Below are positions 38,389 to 47,601 of a DNA stretch of 64,000 nt, piece by piece. Source of the stretch: Kluyvera cryocrescens NBRC 102467 (lineage in GTDB: Bacteria > Pseudomonadota > Gammaproteobacteria > Enterobacterales > Enterobacteriaceae); the NCBI RefSeq assembly GCF_001571285.1, contig NZ_BCTM01000020.1, positions 47,472 through 111,471 on the forward strand. Direction: 5' to 3'. A program made the position numbers and the translations under genes. The first letter of the stretch is position 1, and the number at the start of each line of letters is the position of its first letter. The notes below the pieces were generated by a model. That model made no database searches. It was not told where the DNA came from and was given only the letters and a program-made list of their open reading frames with translations.

Positions 38389-39785
38389 GGGCGGTCCTCC
38401 AGTTGAGAAGTCGGGGTCATCGCGGCGGATAACGGACGCGCTGGCGTACCGTGAGGTGCGATGTTGAAGGGCTGTGGCCCTTTACGAATCAGGCGAACCA
38501 TATAGCTGTAACCGACGCCAAAGACCGAGGTATAGACCACGAAGAAGGCCAGCAGGCTGATACTCATATGCAGATCGCCATGGGCCGATACCGCGTCTGC
38601 CGTGCGCTGGAGGCCGTAGACCACCCAGGGTTGGCGTCCCACTTCCGTCGTCACCCAGCCGGCGAGGATGGCAATGAGTCCTGACGGCCCCATCAGCAGG
38701 GCAAACCATAGGAACGGACGCGAGGTATAAAGCGTTTGCCGTTTGCGTAACCACAGCGCAACCACTCCCAGCAGCAGCATCAGCATGCCCAGCCCGGCCA
38801 TAATACGGAATGACCAGAACACAATGGTCGAGTTTGGCCGATCCTGTGGGGCGAACTCTTTCAGCGCTGGCACCTGTTTATCGAGGCTGTGGGTGAGGAT
38901 CAAACTCCCCAGCGCCGGGATTTCCAGACCGTAACGGGTGCGCTCCTGCGCCATATCGGGCCAGCCGAACAGCAGCAGCGGCGTGGCTTCGCCCGGTCTG
39001 TTTTCCCAATGCCCCTCAATCGCCGCAATTTTGGCCGGTTGATGTTTTAGGGTATTGAGCCCGTGCATGTCACCGACCATGGCCTGGATCGGCGCGACGA
39101 TAAGCGTCATCCACAGCGACATGGAAAACATGATCCGGATAGCCGGCGTTTGATTACCGCGCAGGAGATGCCATGCCGCCGATGCACCAACAAATAGCGC
39201 GCTGCTAAGAAAGGCGGCTATCGACATGTGGAATAAGCGATAGGGGAATGAGGGATTGAATACCACTGCAAACCAGTCGACCGGAACCACCTGACCGTTG
39301 ACGATTTCATAACCCTGCGGCGTCTGCATCCAGCTGTTGGAGGCCAGGATCCAGAAGGTGGAGATAATCGTGCCCAGCGCGACCATGCAGGTGGCAAAAA
39401 AGTGCAACCCTGGGCCGACGCGGTTCCAGCCGAATAGCATCACGCCCAGAAAACCGGCTTCCAGGAAAAAGGCGGTGAGGACTTCATAGGTTAATAAGGG
39501 GCCGGTAATGCTGCCAGCAAACTGTGAGAACCCGCTCCAGTTGGTGCCGAACTGGTAGGCCATCACCAGCCCTGAAACCACGCCCATGCCAAAGTTAACG
39601 GCAAAGATCTTTGACCAGAACTGATACAGCGAACGCCATACGGGGTTGCGGGATTTCAGCCACAAGCCCTCCAGCACCGCCAGGTAGCTGGCAAGACCGA
39701 TGGTGATAGCGGGAAAGATAATGTGAAATGAAACGGTAAACGCAAACTGTATTCGTGCGAGGTGAAACGCATCAAGACCGAACAT
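38385..39785 (-). CDS. cioA: Cytochrome d ubiquinol oxidase subunit I (CioA/CydA type, short Q-loop)
   Basis: The 466-aa haem-bearing subunit begins [39 protein letters not shown] with the haem His near residue 21. It contains [20 protein letters not shown] and the core [10 protein letters not shown]. The length is some 50 residues below CydA because the Q-loop is short, as in cyanide-insensitive CioA. GGAG lies before ATG 39785. It is upstream of cioB and the DUF2474 gene in a three-gene operon and downstream of the sigma/anti-sigma genes in the same direction (137 bases apart), so read-through from them is possible. Confidence 0.92.
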   Translation of the reverse strand: MFGLDAFHLARIQFAFTVSFHIIFPAITIGLASYLAVLEGLWLKSRNPVWRSLYQFWSKIFAVNFGMGVVSGLVMAYQFGTNWSGFSQFAGSITGPLLTYEVLTAFFLEAGFLGVMLFGWNRVGPGLHFFATCMVALGTIISTFWILASNSWMQTPQGYEIVNGQVVPVDWFAVVFNPSFPYRLFHMSIAAFLSSALFVGASAAWHLLRGNQTPAIRIMFSMSLWMTLIVAPIQAMVGDMHGLNTLKHQPAKIAAIEGHWENRPGEATPLLLFGWPDMAQERTRYGLEIPALGSLILTHSLDKQVPALKEFAPQDRPNSTIVFWSFRIMAGLGMLMLLLGVVALWLRKRQTLYTSRPFLWFALLMGPSGLIAILAGWVTTEVGRQPWVVYGLQRTADAVSAHGDLHMSISLLAFFVVYTSVFGVGYSYMVRLIRKGPQPFNIAPHGTPARPLSAAMTPTSQLEDRP

Positions 39786-39921
39786 GCAAACTCCGTGGAG
39801 ATAAATGACTCGGTCTTGATTCTAAGCCGCACCAGTTAAGGGTTGCAGAGACAGTCGGGCGGTATTAATTCATAACAGTTACCCCTGAACCGGGCGGCAC
39901 AGTTCAATCGTGAGAGGTGTT

Positions 39922-40590
39922 TCAACCCGACAGGCGAACTTTCCCTACAAAGACGATAGGGCCGGATGGGCCAATAAGCTTCGAGCCACCAACGGGTTCA
40001 AGGCTGACGGCCAGGGTGGTTTGGTTGTCCAGCGTGTCTCCGGCTAAGCGGAACTCATTGTGTCCCGGTTGGGTAATAAGCCCGATCGCCTGCGGCGGTT
40101 CACGGCCTTTGATAAGCCATAACTGCAGGTTTTTTTCCTGCGGAAGGGCCACGTTAAGGGCTGATACCTGCAGAGTTCGTGCCGATTTATCAACGCTGAC
40201 CACAAACTGCGCATCAGATTGCGTCCCGTTGAGGATCGCGATCGGTTGCAGGGCCGGCGAGGGGGCGGGTTGTGTGACCATATTGAAAATCAGCACTGCC
40301 GCGAGGGCCGCCGCCAGCGACCAACCGAGCCATGCGGCAGGGCGTAACGGCGTTGGAGTATGGGTTTCATGATTCACTTTGCGGGCAATTCGTTGCCAAA
40401 CTTCTGCTGAGGGGGCGCTCTCTGGCGTGAGGGCATCCATCCCGCTAAAGGCTTTTTGCCAGTGCAATACCTGCTTTGCAAAGGCCTCGTCGTCATTAAG
40501 ACGTTTGTCGAGCTGCCGGCGAGTCGGAGTATCCAGCAGCCCAAGGACATATTCGGCGGCCAGAATGGCATCTTGTTCCTGAGTGTTCAT
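39922..40590 (-). CDS. RskA-like anti-sigma factor
   Basis: From ATG 40590 the product is 222 aa. The N-terminal cytosolic domain (DAILAAEYVLGLLDTPTRRQLDKRLNDDEAFAKQVLHWQ) resembles anti-sigma domains that clamp ECF factors. One helix follows (AAWLGWSLAAALAAVLIFNMVT, about 90-108) and then a periplasmic RskA-type domain (LQVSALNVALPQEKNLQLWLIKGREPPQAIGLI). The start overlaps the sigma gene's stop by four bases (ATGA), a strict coupling typical of such pairs. It should hold the sigma factor at the membrane until an envelope signal triggers cleavage. Confidence 0.88.
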   Translation of the reverse strand: MNTQEQDAILAAEYVLGLLDTPTRRQLDKRLNDDEAFAKQVLHWQKAFSGMDALTPESAPSAEVWQRIARKVNHETHTPTPLRPAAWLGWSLAAALAAVLIFNMVTQPAPSPALQPIAILNGTQSDAQFVVSVDKSARTLQVSALNVALPQEKNLQLWLIKGREPPQAIGLITQPGHNEFRLAGDTLDNQTTLAVSLEPVGGSKLIGPSGPIVFVGKVRLSG

Positions 40591-41135
40591 AGGCCAATAC
40601 ACTCCCGAAGATGGCTTAACGCCCGTCGAATCCAGCTTTTCACCGTGCCTTCGGGCTGATTCAGTGAGCGCGCAATTTCGACTTGTGATAAACCGCGATA
40701 ATAGGCCAGCGCAATACTTTGCCGCTGCTCCGCAGGGAGATGCGCCATACAGTGCTGCAGTAGTCTGGCTTCCTGATGAAAATCTTCAGCTGGCAGCGGT
40801 GCGCGCGATAATTGATCGGCTTCGTTAATATCGTCGACCGAACAGCAGCGATGTTCATGTTTGCGTAAATAATCAATCGCCCGGTGACGGGCAATGTGAT
40901 TGAGCCATATTTGCGGTTCGCTGCGCTGCGCGTCGTAGTAAAGCGCCGACTGCCAGATTTGAATAAACGTATCGTGGAGGATCTCTTCGGCCAAATCCCG
41001 TCGTCGGACAATACGTAAAATAATACCGAATAGCCGAGGCGACAGCGTTTTGTAGAGCAGTTCCAGTGCCTGTTTATCACCACTGGCTATCTGGTTCATT
41101 AATCCTGCATGGATCTGCGCGGTATTTGTGGTCAT
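40587..41135 (-). CDS. ECF-type RNA polymerase sigma-70 factor
   Basis: This 182-aa sigma factor starts at ATG 41135 (AGGGA five bases upstream). Region 2 reads LELLYKTLSPRLFGIILRIVRRRDLAEEILHDTFIQIWQSA...IWLNHIARHRAIDYLRK, and region 4 reads LPAEQRQSIALAYYRGLSQVEIARSLNQPEGTVKSWIRRALSHLRE. The type resembles SigK of actinobacteria in gene context: sigma, then an RskA-like anti-sigma, beside a fasciclin gene. It should transcribe the operon itself and perhaps others. Confidence 0.93.
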   Translation of the reverse strand: MTTNTAQIHAGLMNQIASGDKQALELLYKTLSPRLFGIILRIVRRRDLAEEILHDTFIQIWQSALYYDAQRSEPQIWLNHIARHRAIDYLRKHEHRCCSVDDINEADQLSRAPLPAEDFHQEARLLQHCMAHLPAEQRQSIALAYYRGLSQVEIARSLNQPEGTVKSWIRRALSHLRECIGL

Positions 41136-41199
41136 TAGTGTCCCTGTTAAAGGTGCAGCCACGGGGCAGTGGCTGCACACAGTATAGGCAACAATTGGT

Positions 41200-41760
41200 T
41201 TATGGCATCAGCACGGTATCGATAACATCAATCACCCCATTGCTTTGATGAACGTCGTAAGTGCTGATGTTGGCAATATTACCGCGCACATCTTTCAACT
41301 GGATATTATGCGGACCGTTGGCCATCACCCACAGCGACTCCCCGTTGACGGTTTTTAATTCCGCTTTCCCGCCACCGGCGATGATTTTTTTCTCAAGGGC
41401 TTTAATATCGTACTTTCCGGCCACCACGTGATAGGTCAGTACAGCGGTGAGCTTCTGTTTATTTTCCGGTTTTAGCAGTGAATCCACCGTGCCCGCCGGC
41501 AATTTTTCAAATGCCGTGTTCGTGGGGGCGAAAACGGTAAACGGTCCAGTCCCTTCAAGAGTCGGTACCAGGCCTGCGGCTTTTACCGCGGCAACCAGAG
41601 TGGTGTGATCTTTTGAATTCACCGCATTTTGCACAATGTTTTTTGACGGATACATTGCTGCACCGCCCACCATTACGGTGCTGTTGTCCATCATAGCCGC
41701 CTGAGATACGCCGCTCATGACCAGTGCTGAAAAAAGAAGAGATGGCAGAAATTGTTTCAT
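41200..41760 (-). CDS. Secreted fasciclin (FAS1) domain protein
   Basis: From ATG 41760 the product is 186 aa, with a signal peptide (MKQFLPSLLFSALVMSGVSQAA). One FAS1 domain fills the rest. The H1 box is GPFTVFAPTNTAFEKLPAGTV and the H2 box NISTYDVHQSNGVIDVIDTVLMP, with the YH pair in LTYHVVAGKYD. FAS1 proteins act in adhesion or as secreted structural proteins; MPT70 and MPT83 of Mycobacterium tuberculosis are examples controlled by SigK. It is first in an operon with the sigma and anti-sigma genes (64 bases to the sigma start). Confidence 0.93.
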   Translation of the reverse strand: MKQFLPSLLFSALVMSGVSQAAMMDNSTVMVGGAAMYPSKNIVQNAVNSKDHTTLVAAVKAAGLVPTLEGTGPFTVFAPTNTAFEKLPAGTVDSLLKPENKQKLTAVLTYHVVAGKYDIKALEKKIIAGGGKAELKTVNGESLWVMANGPHNIQLKDVRGNIANISTYDVHQSNGVIDVIDTVLMP

Positions 41761-41814
41761 TTTCATTTCCTCATTCATGTTTTCACAGAAGGACTCCGTA
41801 GCCCTCATGAAGTA

Positions 41815-41841
41815 ATACGATTGAGAAAGGAAAACGGATGC
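41815..41841 (-). promoter_or_regulatory. Candidate ECF-sigma promoter of the fasciclin operon
   Basis: On the minus strand GCATCC-N16-CGTAT lies about 55 bases before the fasciclin start. As I recall it, mycobacterial SigK promoters read CCATCC-N16/17-CGAAT, so the match is five of six and four of five with an allowed spacer. This is a short motif and may be coincidence. Confidence 0.4.
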
Positions 41842-41885
41842 ACGCGATCGACCATTATTTTTCAGCACGCAACGTGAACAGGTGA

Positions 41886-41932
41886 ATTATATCAGTTACA
41901 TAAAAATGCATATTTTTTAACGCTGATATAAT
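41886..41932 (+). promoter_or_regulatory. ydcR promoter with a spaced inverted repeat
   Basis: ATTATATCAG (41886-41895) and CTGATATAAT (41923-41932) are perfect 10-bp inverted arms 27 bases apart. The second arm contains a consensus -10 hexamer TATAAT (41927-41932), 31 bases before the ydcR start. Looping repression by the MocR-type product YdcR is a plausible use. The region also serves the divergent fasciclin operon. Confidence 0.5.
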
Positions 41933-41963
41933 ATAGACGCTCAGTTTAACGTCATCGGGAACC

Positions 41964-43379
41964 ATGATGAAAAAGTACCAGCGTCTCGCTGAACAGATGA
42001 CAGAACAGATAGCCCTGGGGGTGTGGCAGCCGGGCGATAAGCTGCCGTCGCTGCGCGAGCAGGTGGTGAACAGCGGAATGAGTTTTATGACCGTCAGCCA
42101 CGCCTACCAACTGCTGGAAAGCCAGGGGCGCATCGTGGCGCGTCCACAATCCGGCTATTATGTCGCACCGCGTCCGGTGGCGACGCGGCCCGTAGCTGCC
42201 CCTGCTCAGGTGATGCCGGATAACGCCGTTGACATCAACACCTACATTTTTGAAGTGCTACAGGCCAGCCGCAATGCCTCGGTGCTGCCCTTTGCTTCGG
42301 CGTTTCCCGATCCCAAACTGTTTCCTCTGCCGCAGTTAAACCGTTCGCTGGCGCAGGTCAGTAAAACCGCGACCGCCATGAGCGTGATTGAAAACCTGCC
42401 GCCGGGGAATGATGAGCTTCGTCATGCGATTGCCCGCCGTTACGCTCTGCAGGGGATGACTGTCTCGCCGGATGAAATTGTGATCACCGCAGGTGCGCTG
42501 GAAGCCTTGAATTTAAGCCTGCAGGCGGTTACTGAACCGGGTGATTGGGTCATTATCGAAAACCCCTGCTTTTATGGTGCTCTGCAGGCCCTGGAGCGTT
42601 TGCGCTTGAAAGCGCTGTCGGTGGCAACCGATGTGAAAGAGGGAATCGATCTGGATGCGTTGGTGCAAGCGTTGGAAACGTACCCGGTTAAAGCCTGCTG
42701 GCTGATGACCAACAGCCAGAATCCATTGGGCTTTACCTTATCGCCGGAGAAAAAAGCCCGGCTGATTGCCATTCTGAGCGCACACAACGTGACGCTGATT
42801 GAAGATGATGTATACAGCGAACTGTACTTTGGCCGGGAAAAGCCGCTGCCGGCGAAGGCGTGGGATAAAAGCGATATGACGCTGCACTGTAGCTCATTTT
42901 CGAAATGTCTGGTGCCGGGGTTTCGCATCGGCTGGGTGGCGGCCGGTAAACATGCGCGCCGCATTCAGCATTTGCAGTTGATGAGTACGCTGTCGACCAG
43001 TTCTCCTATGCAGCTAGCGCTGGTGGATTATCTGGCCACCAAACGCTACGACGCCCATCTGCGGCGCCTGCGCCGACAATTGGCGGAGCGCAAACAGCTT
43101 GCCTGGCAGTCGCTGCTGCGATCTCTGCCGCCGGAGGTGAATATTCATCATAACGACAGCGGCTATTTTTTGTGGCTGGAGCTCCCGGCGGGAATGGATG
43201 CGGGCCAGCTTAGCGCTAAAGCGCTGGAGCACCATATCAGCATTGCGCCGGGTAAGATGTTTTCAACGACAGATAACTGGGCGTCGTTTTTCCGCTTCAA
43301 TACGGCCTGGGGCTGGGGGGAGAGGGAAGATAAAGCGGTAGAAACGCTGGGCACGCTTATTCGGCAATTAATGACGTAA
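41964..43379 (+). CDS. ydcR: MocR-family (GntR-aminotransferase) regulator YdcR
   Basis: The 471-aa fusion has an N-terminal GntR winged helix (YQRLAEQMTEQIALGVWQPGDKLPSLREQVVNSGMSFMTVSHAYQLLESQGRIVARPQSGYYV) and a C-terminal fold-type-I aminotransferase domain. The latter has the PLP lysine in CSSFSKCLVPGFRIGW and the NSQNPLGFTLS loop. E. coli YdcR is 468 aa. It precedes ydcSTUV-patD, a putrescine/polyamine-related set, in the same direction but is closed off by a strong terminator. Whether it controls them is not known from sequence. Confidence 0.95.
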   Translation: MMKKYQRLAEQMTEQIALGVWQPGDKLPSLREQVVNSGMSFMTVSHAYQLLESQGRIVARPQSGYYVAPRPVATRPVAAPAQVMPDNAVDINTYIFEVLQASRNASVLPFASAFPDPKLFPLPQLNRSLAQVSKTATAMSVIENLPPGNDELRHAIARRYALQGMTVSPDEIVITAGALEALNLSLQAVTEPGDWVIIENPCFYGALQALERLRLKALSVATDVKEGIDLDALVQALETYPVKACWLMTNSQNPLGFTLSPEKKARLIAILSAHNVTLIEDDVYSELYFGREKPLPAKAWDKSDMTLHCSSFSKCLVPGFRIGWVAAGKHARRIQHLQLMSTLSTSSPMQLALVDYLATKRYDAHLRRLRRQLAERKQLAWQSLLRSLPPEVNIHHNDSGYFLWLELPAGMDAGQLSAKALEHHISIAPGKMFSTTDNWASFFRFNTAWGWGEREDKAVETLGTLIRQLMT

Positions 43380-43396
43380 ATTCACTCGCCCTATTT

Positions 43397-43431
43397 ATCC
43401 CCGTTTAATGATATTAAATGGGGATTTTTTT
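43397..43431 (+). terminator. Intrinsic terminator of ydcR
   Basis: ATCCCCGTTTAAT-GAT-(loop plus) ATTAAATGGGGAT is a 13-bp stem with one G-T pair, followed by seven T residues. Confidence 0.92.
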
Positions 43432-43483
43432 ATTCCGGTCATAGGAAATTCGCATAGCGACCGATGGCCGGTAACTCCTTGTC

Positions 43484-43489
43484 TATAAT
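43484..43489 (+). promoter_or_regulatory. Candidate RpoS-type -10 element upstream of ydcS
   Basis: TCTATAAT contains a consensus -10 preceded by the C at -13 favoured by sigma-S, with no good -35. E. coli ydcS is known to be RpoS-dependent. The start would leave a leader of about 165 bases, so a closer promoter is also possible. Confidence 0.4.
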
Positions 43490-43663
43490 CCAGATTATCT
43501 ATTACCCATACCGCTTATTTGCGGAATGCGCCCTTGGTCACAACCTGTACAAATTTCTTAAGGTCGCACAGGTGGCCGGCATAGCGGCGTCTATTTTTAA
43601 ACAGGGAGATATTTTTAACGGCACGGCTGCCGCTCAATTTCATTGTGACAGGAGTAAAACTTT

Positions 43664-44809
43664 ATGAGCAAGAAATTTGCCCGCAGCAGCCTGTGCGCGC
43701 TCGTCATGACCGTGGCTACCGCCCATGCCGCAGAACCCCCAGCCTCACTGGCGAAAGGTGAAGGCCGGCTGGATATTATTGCCTGGCCGGGATACATCGA
43801 ACGCGGTCAAACCGACAAGCAATATGATTGGGTCACGCAGTTCGAAAAAGAGTCTGGCTGCCAGATGAATGTGAAAACGGCCGCCACCTCGGATGAAATG
43901 GTCAGTCTGATGGCAAAAGGTGGATACGATTTGGTGACCGCCTCCGGCGATGCGTCGCTGCGCCTGATTATGGGCAAACGCGTGGTGCCAATTAACACTG
44001 CGCTGATTGAAAACTGGAAAACGCTCGATCCGCGGCTGGCGAAAGGCGCGTGGTTTAACGTCGATGGCAAAGTCTACGGCACGCCCTACCAGTGGGGGCC
44101 AAATCTGCTGATGTATAACACCAAAACCTTCCCAACGCCGCCGGACTCCTGGAGCGTGGTTTTCGTTAAGCAAAATCTCCCGGATGGTAAAACCAACCAG
44201 GGCCGCGTTCAGGCCTATGACGGCCCAATTTACATTGCCGATGCTGCGCTGTTCGTTAAAGCGACCCAACCGCAGTTGGGGATTAGCGACCCGTATCAGC
44301 TCACTGAAGAGCAGTATCAGGCGGTGCTGAAAGTGCTGCGTGACCAGCACGGATTGATTCACCGCTACTGGCATGACACCACCGTGCAGATGAGTGACTT
44401 CAAAAACGAAGGCGTCGTGGCCTCCAGCGCCTGGCCATATCAGGCCAACGGTTTGAAGGGTGAAGGGCAGCCGATTGCGACCGTTTTCCCGAAAGAGGGT
44501 GTGACCGGTTGGGCGGATACCACCATGCTGCACGCCGAAGCAAAGCATCCGGTATGCGCCTATAAGTGGATGAACTGGTCGCTGACGCCGAAGGTTCAGG
44601 GTGACGTCGCTGCCTGGTTTGGTTCGCTGCCGGTGGTTGCTCAAGGTTGTAAAGCCAGCGCACTGCTGGGTGATAAAGGCTGCGAAACCAACGGCTACAG
44701 CTTCTTTGACAAAATTGCCTTCTGGAAAACGCCGATTGCCGAAGGTGGAAAATATGTTCCGTATAGCCGCTGGACGCAGGACTACATCGCCATTATGGGC
44801 GGCCGTTAA
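43664..44809 (+). CDS. ydcS: ABC transporter periplasmic solute-binding protein YdcS
   Basis: The 381-aa protein has the same length as E. coli YdcS, which has also been reported to make short polyhydroxybutyrate. The signal peptide ends at AHA (SSLCALVMTVATAHA). The binding-protein fold follows (GRLDIIAWPGYIERG; VVASSAWPYQANGLKGEGQPIATVFPKEGVTGWADTTML), close to PotD/PotF. The probable cargo is putrescine or a related polyamine, in keeping with patD downstream. AGGAG lies nine bases before the start. First gene of ydcSTUV-patD. Confidence 0.95.
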   Translation: MSKKFARSSLCALVMTVATAHAAEPPASLAKGEGRLDIIAWPGYIERGQTDKQYDWVTQFEKESGCQMNVKTAATSDEMVSLMAKGGYDLVTASGDASLRLIMGKRVVPINTALIENWKTLDPRLAKGAWFNVDGKVYGTPYQWGPNLLMYNTKTFPTPPDSWSVVFVKQNLPDGKTNQGRVQAYDGPIYIADAALFVKATQPQLGISDPYQLTEEQYQAVLKVLRDQHGLIHRYWHDTTVQMSDFKNEGVVASSAWPYQANGLKGEGQPIATVFPKEGVTGWADTTMLHAEAKHPVCAYKWMNWSLTPKVQGDVAAWFGSLPVVAQGCKASALLGDKGCETNGYSFFDKIAFWKTPIAEGGKYVPYSRWTQDYIAIMGGR

Positions 44810-44826
44810 TCATCCAGGAGTCCATC

Positions 44827-45840
44827 ATGACGTATGCAGTAGAGTTTCATGACGTCTCGCGACTTTATGGTGACGTGCGGGCGGTGGATGGCGTCAGTAT
44901 CGCCATCCACGATGGTGAGTTTTTCTCTATGCTGGGGCCGTCAGGCTCCGGCAAAACCACCTGTTTACGGCTGATCGCCGGATTCGAACAGCTTTCCGGC
45001 GGTGCAATTTCTATCTTTGGTCAACACGCCAGTGAACTGCCGCCGTGGGAACGCGACGTGAATACCGTCTTCCAGGACTACGCGCTGTTTCCGCACATGT
45101 CGGTGCTGGATAACGTCGCTTATGGGCTGATGGTCAAAGGCGTGGCGAAGAAAGAGCGCCAGAACAAAGCCGCGCAGGCGCTGGAAAAAGTGGCGCTGGG
45201 GTTTGTCGGGGGGCGCAAGCCGTCGCAGCTTTCTGGCGGTCAGCGCCAGCGGGTAGCGATAGCGCGAGCGTTGGTTAATGAACCGCGCGTGCTACTGCTT
45301 GATGAACCGCTGGGCGCGCTGGATCTCAAGCTGCGCGAGCAGATGCAGCTTGAGCTGAAAAAGCTGCAACAGGAGCTGGGGATCACCTTTATCTTCGTCA
45401 CCCACGACCAGAGCGAGGCGCTGTCGATGTCCGATCGGGTGGCGGTGTTCAACAACGGGCGTATCGAGCAGGTGGATACGCCGCGAGCGCTCTATTTGCG
45501 ACCGCGAACGCCGTTTGTCGCCAGCTTCGTCGGGACTTCTAACGTTTTTGACCCGCAAATGGCGAAAGCCCTGTGCGGAATGGATGGCAACTGGGCGCTG
45601 CGCCCGGAACATATTCGACTCAATGAGCAGGGCGAAGTTCAGGCCCGCGGGCAGGTACAGGCGGTACAGTATCAGGGGGCGGCGACCCGCTATGAGCTGC
45701 TGCTGGAGGGCGGCGGCAAGCTGCTGGTCAGTCAGGCCAACTTCTCCGCTGGGCTCAACGCTGATGGCCCTTCGGTCGGCCATGCGGTGCTGGTGTCGTG
45801 GGCGCGGGATGCGATGGTCGCGCTGGACGGAGGGAGGTGA
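44827..45840 (+). CDS. ydcT: ABC transporter ATP-binding protein YdcT
   Basis: The 337-aa ATPase has Walker A GPSGSGKTT, Q-loop VFQDYALFPHMSVLDNVAYGL, signature QLSGGQRQRVAIARAL, Walker B LLLDEPLGALD and the H-loop THDQSEALSMSDR. A C-terminal TOBE domain follows. It lies 17 bases after ydcS and abuts ydcU. Confidence 0.96.
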   Translation: MTYAVEFHDVSRLYGDVRAVDGVSIAIHDGEFFSMLGPSGSGKTTCLRLIAGFEQLSGGAISIFGQHASELPPWERDVNTVFQDYALFPHMSVLDNVAYGLMVKGVAKKERQNKAAQALEKVALGFVGGRKPSQLSGGQRQRVAIARALVNEPRVLLLDEPLGALDLKLREQMQLELKKLQQELGITFIFVTHDQSEALSMSDRVAVFNNGRIEQVDTPRALYLRPRTPFVASFVGTSNVFDPQMAKALCGMDGNWALRPEHIRLNEQGEVQARGQVQAVQYQGAATRYELLLEGGGKLLVSQANFSAGLNADGPSVGHAVLVSWARDAMVALDGGR

Positions 45841-46782
45841 ATGGACATGAGCATGACGCCGGTTCCTCCTTCCCGTGGACTAAAACGCCTGTCGAGCCTG
45901 TTCTGGCGGCGGCCAACGCTGGGGCTATTCCTTTTGCTACTGGCTCCGCTAATGTGGTTCGGCATCGTGTATTTCGGTTCACTGCTGACGCTGCTATGGC
46001 AGGGTTTTTACACCTTCGATGACTTCACCATGTCGGTGACGCCAACGCTCACGCTGGCAAACCTGTACGCGCTGTTCAATCCGGCTAACTACGACATTAT
46101 TGTGCGCACGCTGGTGATGGCGCTCGCCGTCACTCTCGCCAGCGCGCTGCTGGCCTTTCCTATGGCGTGGTATATGGCGCGCTACACCCGCGGTAAGCAA
46201 AAGGCCTTTTTCTACGTGGCGGTAATGCTGCCGATGTGGGCCAGCTATATCGTTAAAGCCTATGCCTGGACGCTGCTGCTGGCGAAAGACGGTGTGGCGC
46301 AGTGGTTTCTTAACCATCTGGGTCTGGGGCCAGTGCTGAGCGCGATTCTTGCGGTGCCGGGCGTCGGTGGCAATACGCTGTCCACATCTGGTCTGGGGCG
46401 GTTTCTGGTGTTCGTCTACATCTGGTTGCCGTTCATGATCCTGCCGGTGCAGGCCGCGCTGGAGCGCATTCCCGCTTCGCTGTTACAGGCTTCGGCAGAT
46501 CTGGGCGCACTACCGCGTCAGACTTTCCGCCATGTGGTGATCCCGATGGCGATTCCCGGCATTGCCGCGGGTTCTATCTTCACCTTCTCGCTGACGCTGG
46601 GCGATTTTATTGTTCCGCAGTTGGTGGGGCCACCGGGTTACTTTATTGGCAACATGGTGTATTCCCAACAGGGGGCGATTGGCAACATGCCGATGGCGGC
46701 GGCGTTTACGCTGGTACCGATTGTTCTTATTGCCCTTTATCTGGCGTTTGTGAAGCGCCTGGGAGCGTTCGATGCACTCTGA
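45841..46782 (+). CDS. ydcU: ABC transporter permease YdcU
   Basis: The 313-aa PotB-type permease has six helices and the EAA loop [31 protein letters not shown] 45841 follows the ydcT stop directly; ATG 45847 is nine bases from the GGAGG site and may be the true start (311 aa). It overlaps ydcV by 11 bases. Confidence 0.95.
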   Translation: MDMSMTPVPPSRGLKRLSSLFWRRPTLGLFLLLLAPLMWFGIVYFGSLLTLLWQGFYTFDDFTMSVTPTLTLANLYALFNPANYDIIVRTLVMALAVTLASALLAFPMAWYMARYTRGKQKAFFYVAVMLPMWASYIVKAYAWTLLLAKDGVAQWFLNHLGLGPVLSAILAVPGVGGNTLSTSGLGRFLVFVYIWLPFMILPVQAALERIPASLLQASADLGALPRQTFRHVVIPMAIPGIAAGSIFTFSLTLGDFIVPQLVGPPGYFIGNMVYSQQGAIGNMPMAAAFTLVPIVLIALYLAFVKRLGAFDAL

Positions 46783-47587
46783 ACGGGCACCGCTATTTCT
46801 GCGTATTGCCGCCTGGGGCGGCGTCATTTTTCTGCATTTTCCGCTCGCGATTATTGCTATCTACGCGTTTAACACCGAAGACGCGGCGTTTAGTTTTCCC
46901 CCTCAGGGGCTGACGCTGCGCTGGTTTAGCGAGGCAGCAGGGCGTGGGGATATTTTTGATGCGGTGACACTGTCACTTAAAATCGCTGCCTTCTCCACCG
47001 CGATTGCCTTAATACTTGGCACGCTTGCTGCAGCAGCGCTTTGGCGACGGGATTTCTTCGGCAAAAGCGCGGTGTCGCTGCTGCTGCTGTTACCTATCGC
47101 ACTGCCGGGTATTGTCACCGGTCTGGCGCTGTTGACGGCATTTAAAACCGTCAATCTGGAGCCAGGGTTACTCACCATCGTGATTGGTCACGCGACGTTT
47201 TGCGTCGTGGTGGTGTTTAACAACGTGATAGCCCGCTTTAGGCGTACCTCGTGGAGTCTTGTTGAGGCTTCGATGGATTTGGGTGCCAATGGCTGGCAAA
47301 CCTTCCGTCACGTGGTGCTGCCGAATCTGAGTTCAGCGCTGTTAGCCGGGGGAATGCTGGCGTTTGCGCTATCGTTTGATGAAATTATCGTCACCACCTT
47401 CACCGCGGGGCACGAGCGCACGCTGCCGCTGTGGTTGCTCAATCAGTTAGGACGGCCGCGTGACGTACCGGTCACCAACGTTGTGGCGCTGTTGGTGATG
47501 ATACTGACGATGATACCGATTTTAGGGGCGTGGTGGCTGACTCGCGAAGACGAAGGCGCCACCGGCGGAAGTACGACGTTTAAATAG
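46772..47587 (+). CDS. ydcV: ABC transporter permease YdcV
   Basis: The 271-aa PotC-type permease pairs with YdcU. It has six helices and the EAA loop [29 protein letters not shown]. The last residues ([14 protein letters not shown]) are hydrophilic and slightly longer than in K-12. patD follows after 14 bases. Confidence 0.95.
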   Translation: MHSERAPLFLRIAAWGGVIFLHFPLAIIAIYAFNTEDAAFSFPPQGLTLRWFSEAAGRGDIFDAVTLSLKIAAFSTAIALILGTLAAAALWRRDFFGKSAVSLLLLLPIALPGIVTGLALLTAFKTVNLEPGLLTIVIGHATFCVVVVFNNVIARFRRTSWSLVEASMDLGANGWQTFRHVVLPNLSSALLAGGMLAFALSFDEIIVTTFTAGHERTLPLWLLNQLGRPRDVPVTNVVALLVMILTMIPILGAWWLTREDEGATGGSTTFK

Positions 47588-47601
47588 AACAGGATCATGC
47601 T

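Noticed and set aside
38385..39785. Naming the bd oxidase cydAB or appBC of E. coli
   Set aside because: Subunit lengths (466 and 336 aa) and the DUF2474 partner fit the CioAB type better than CydAB-CydX.
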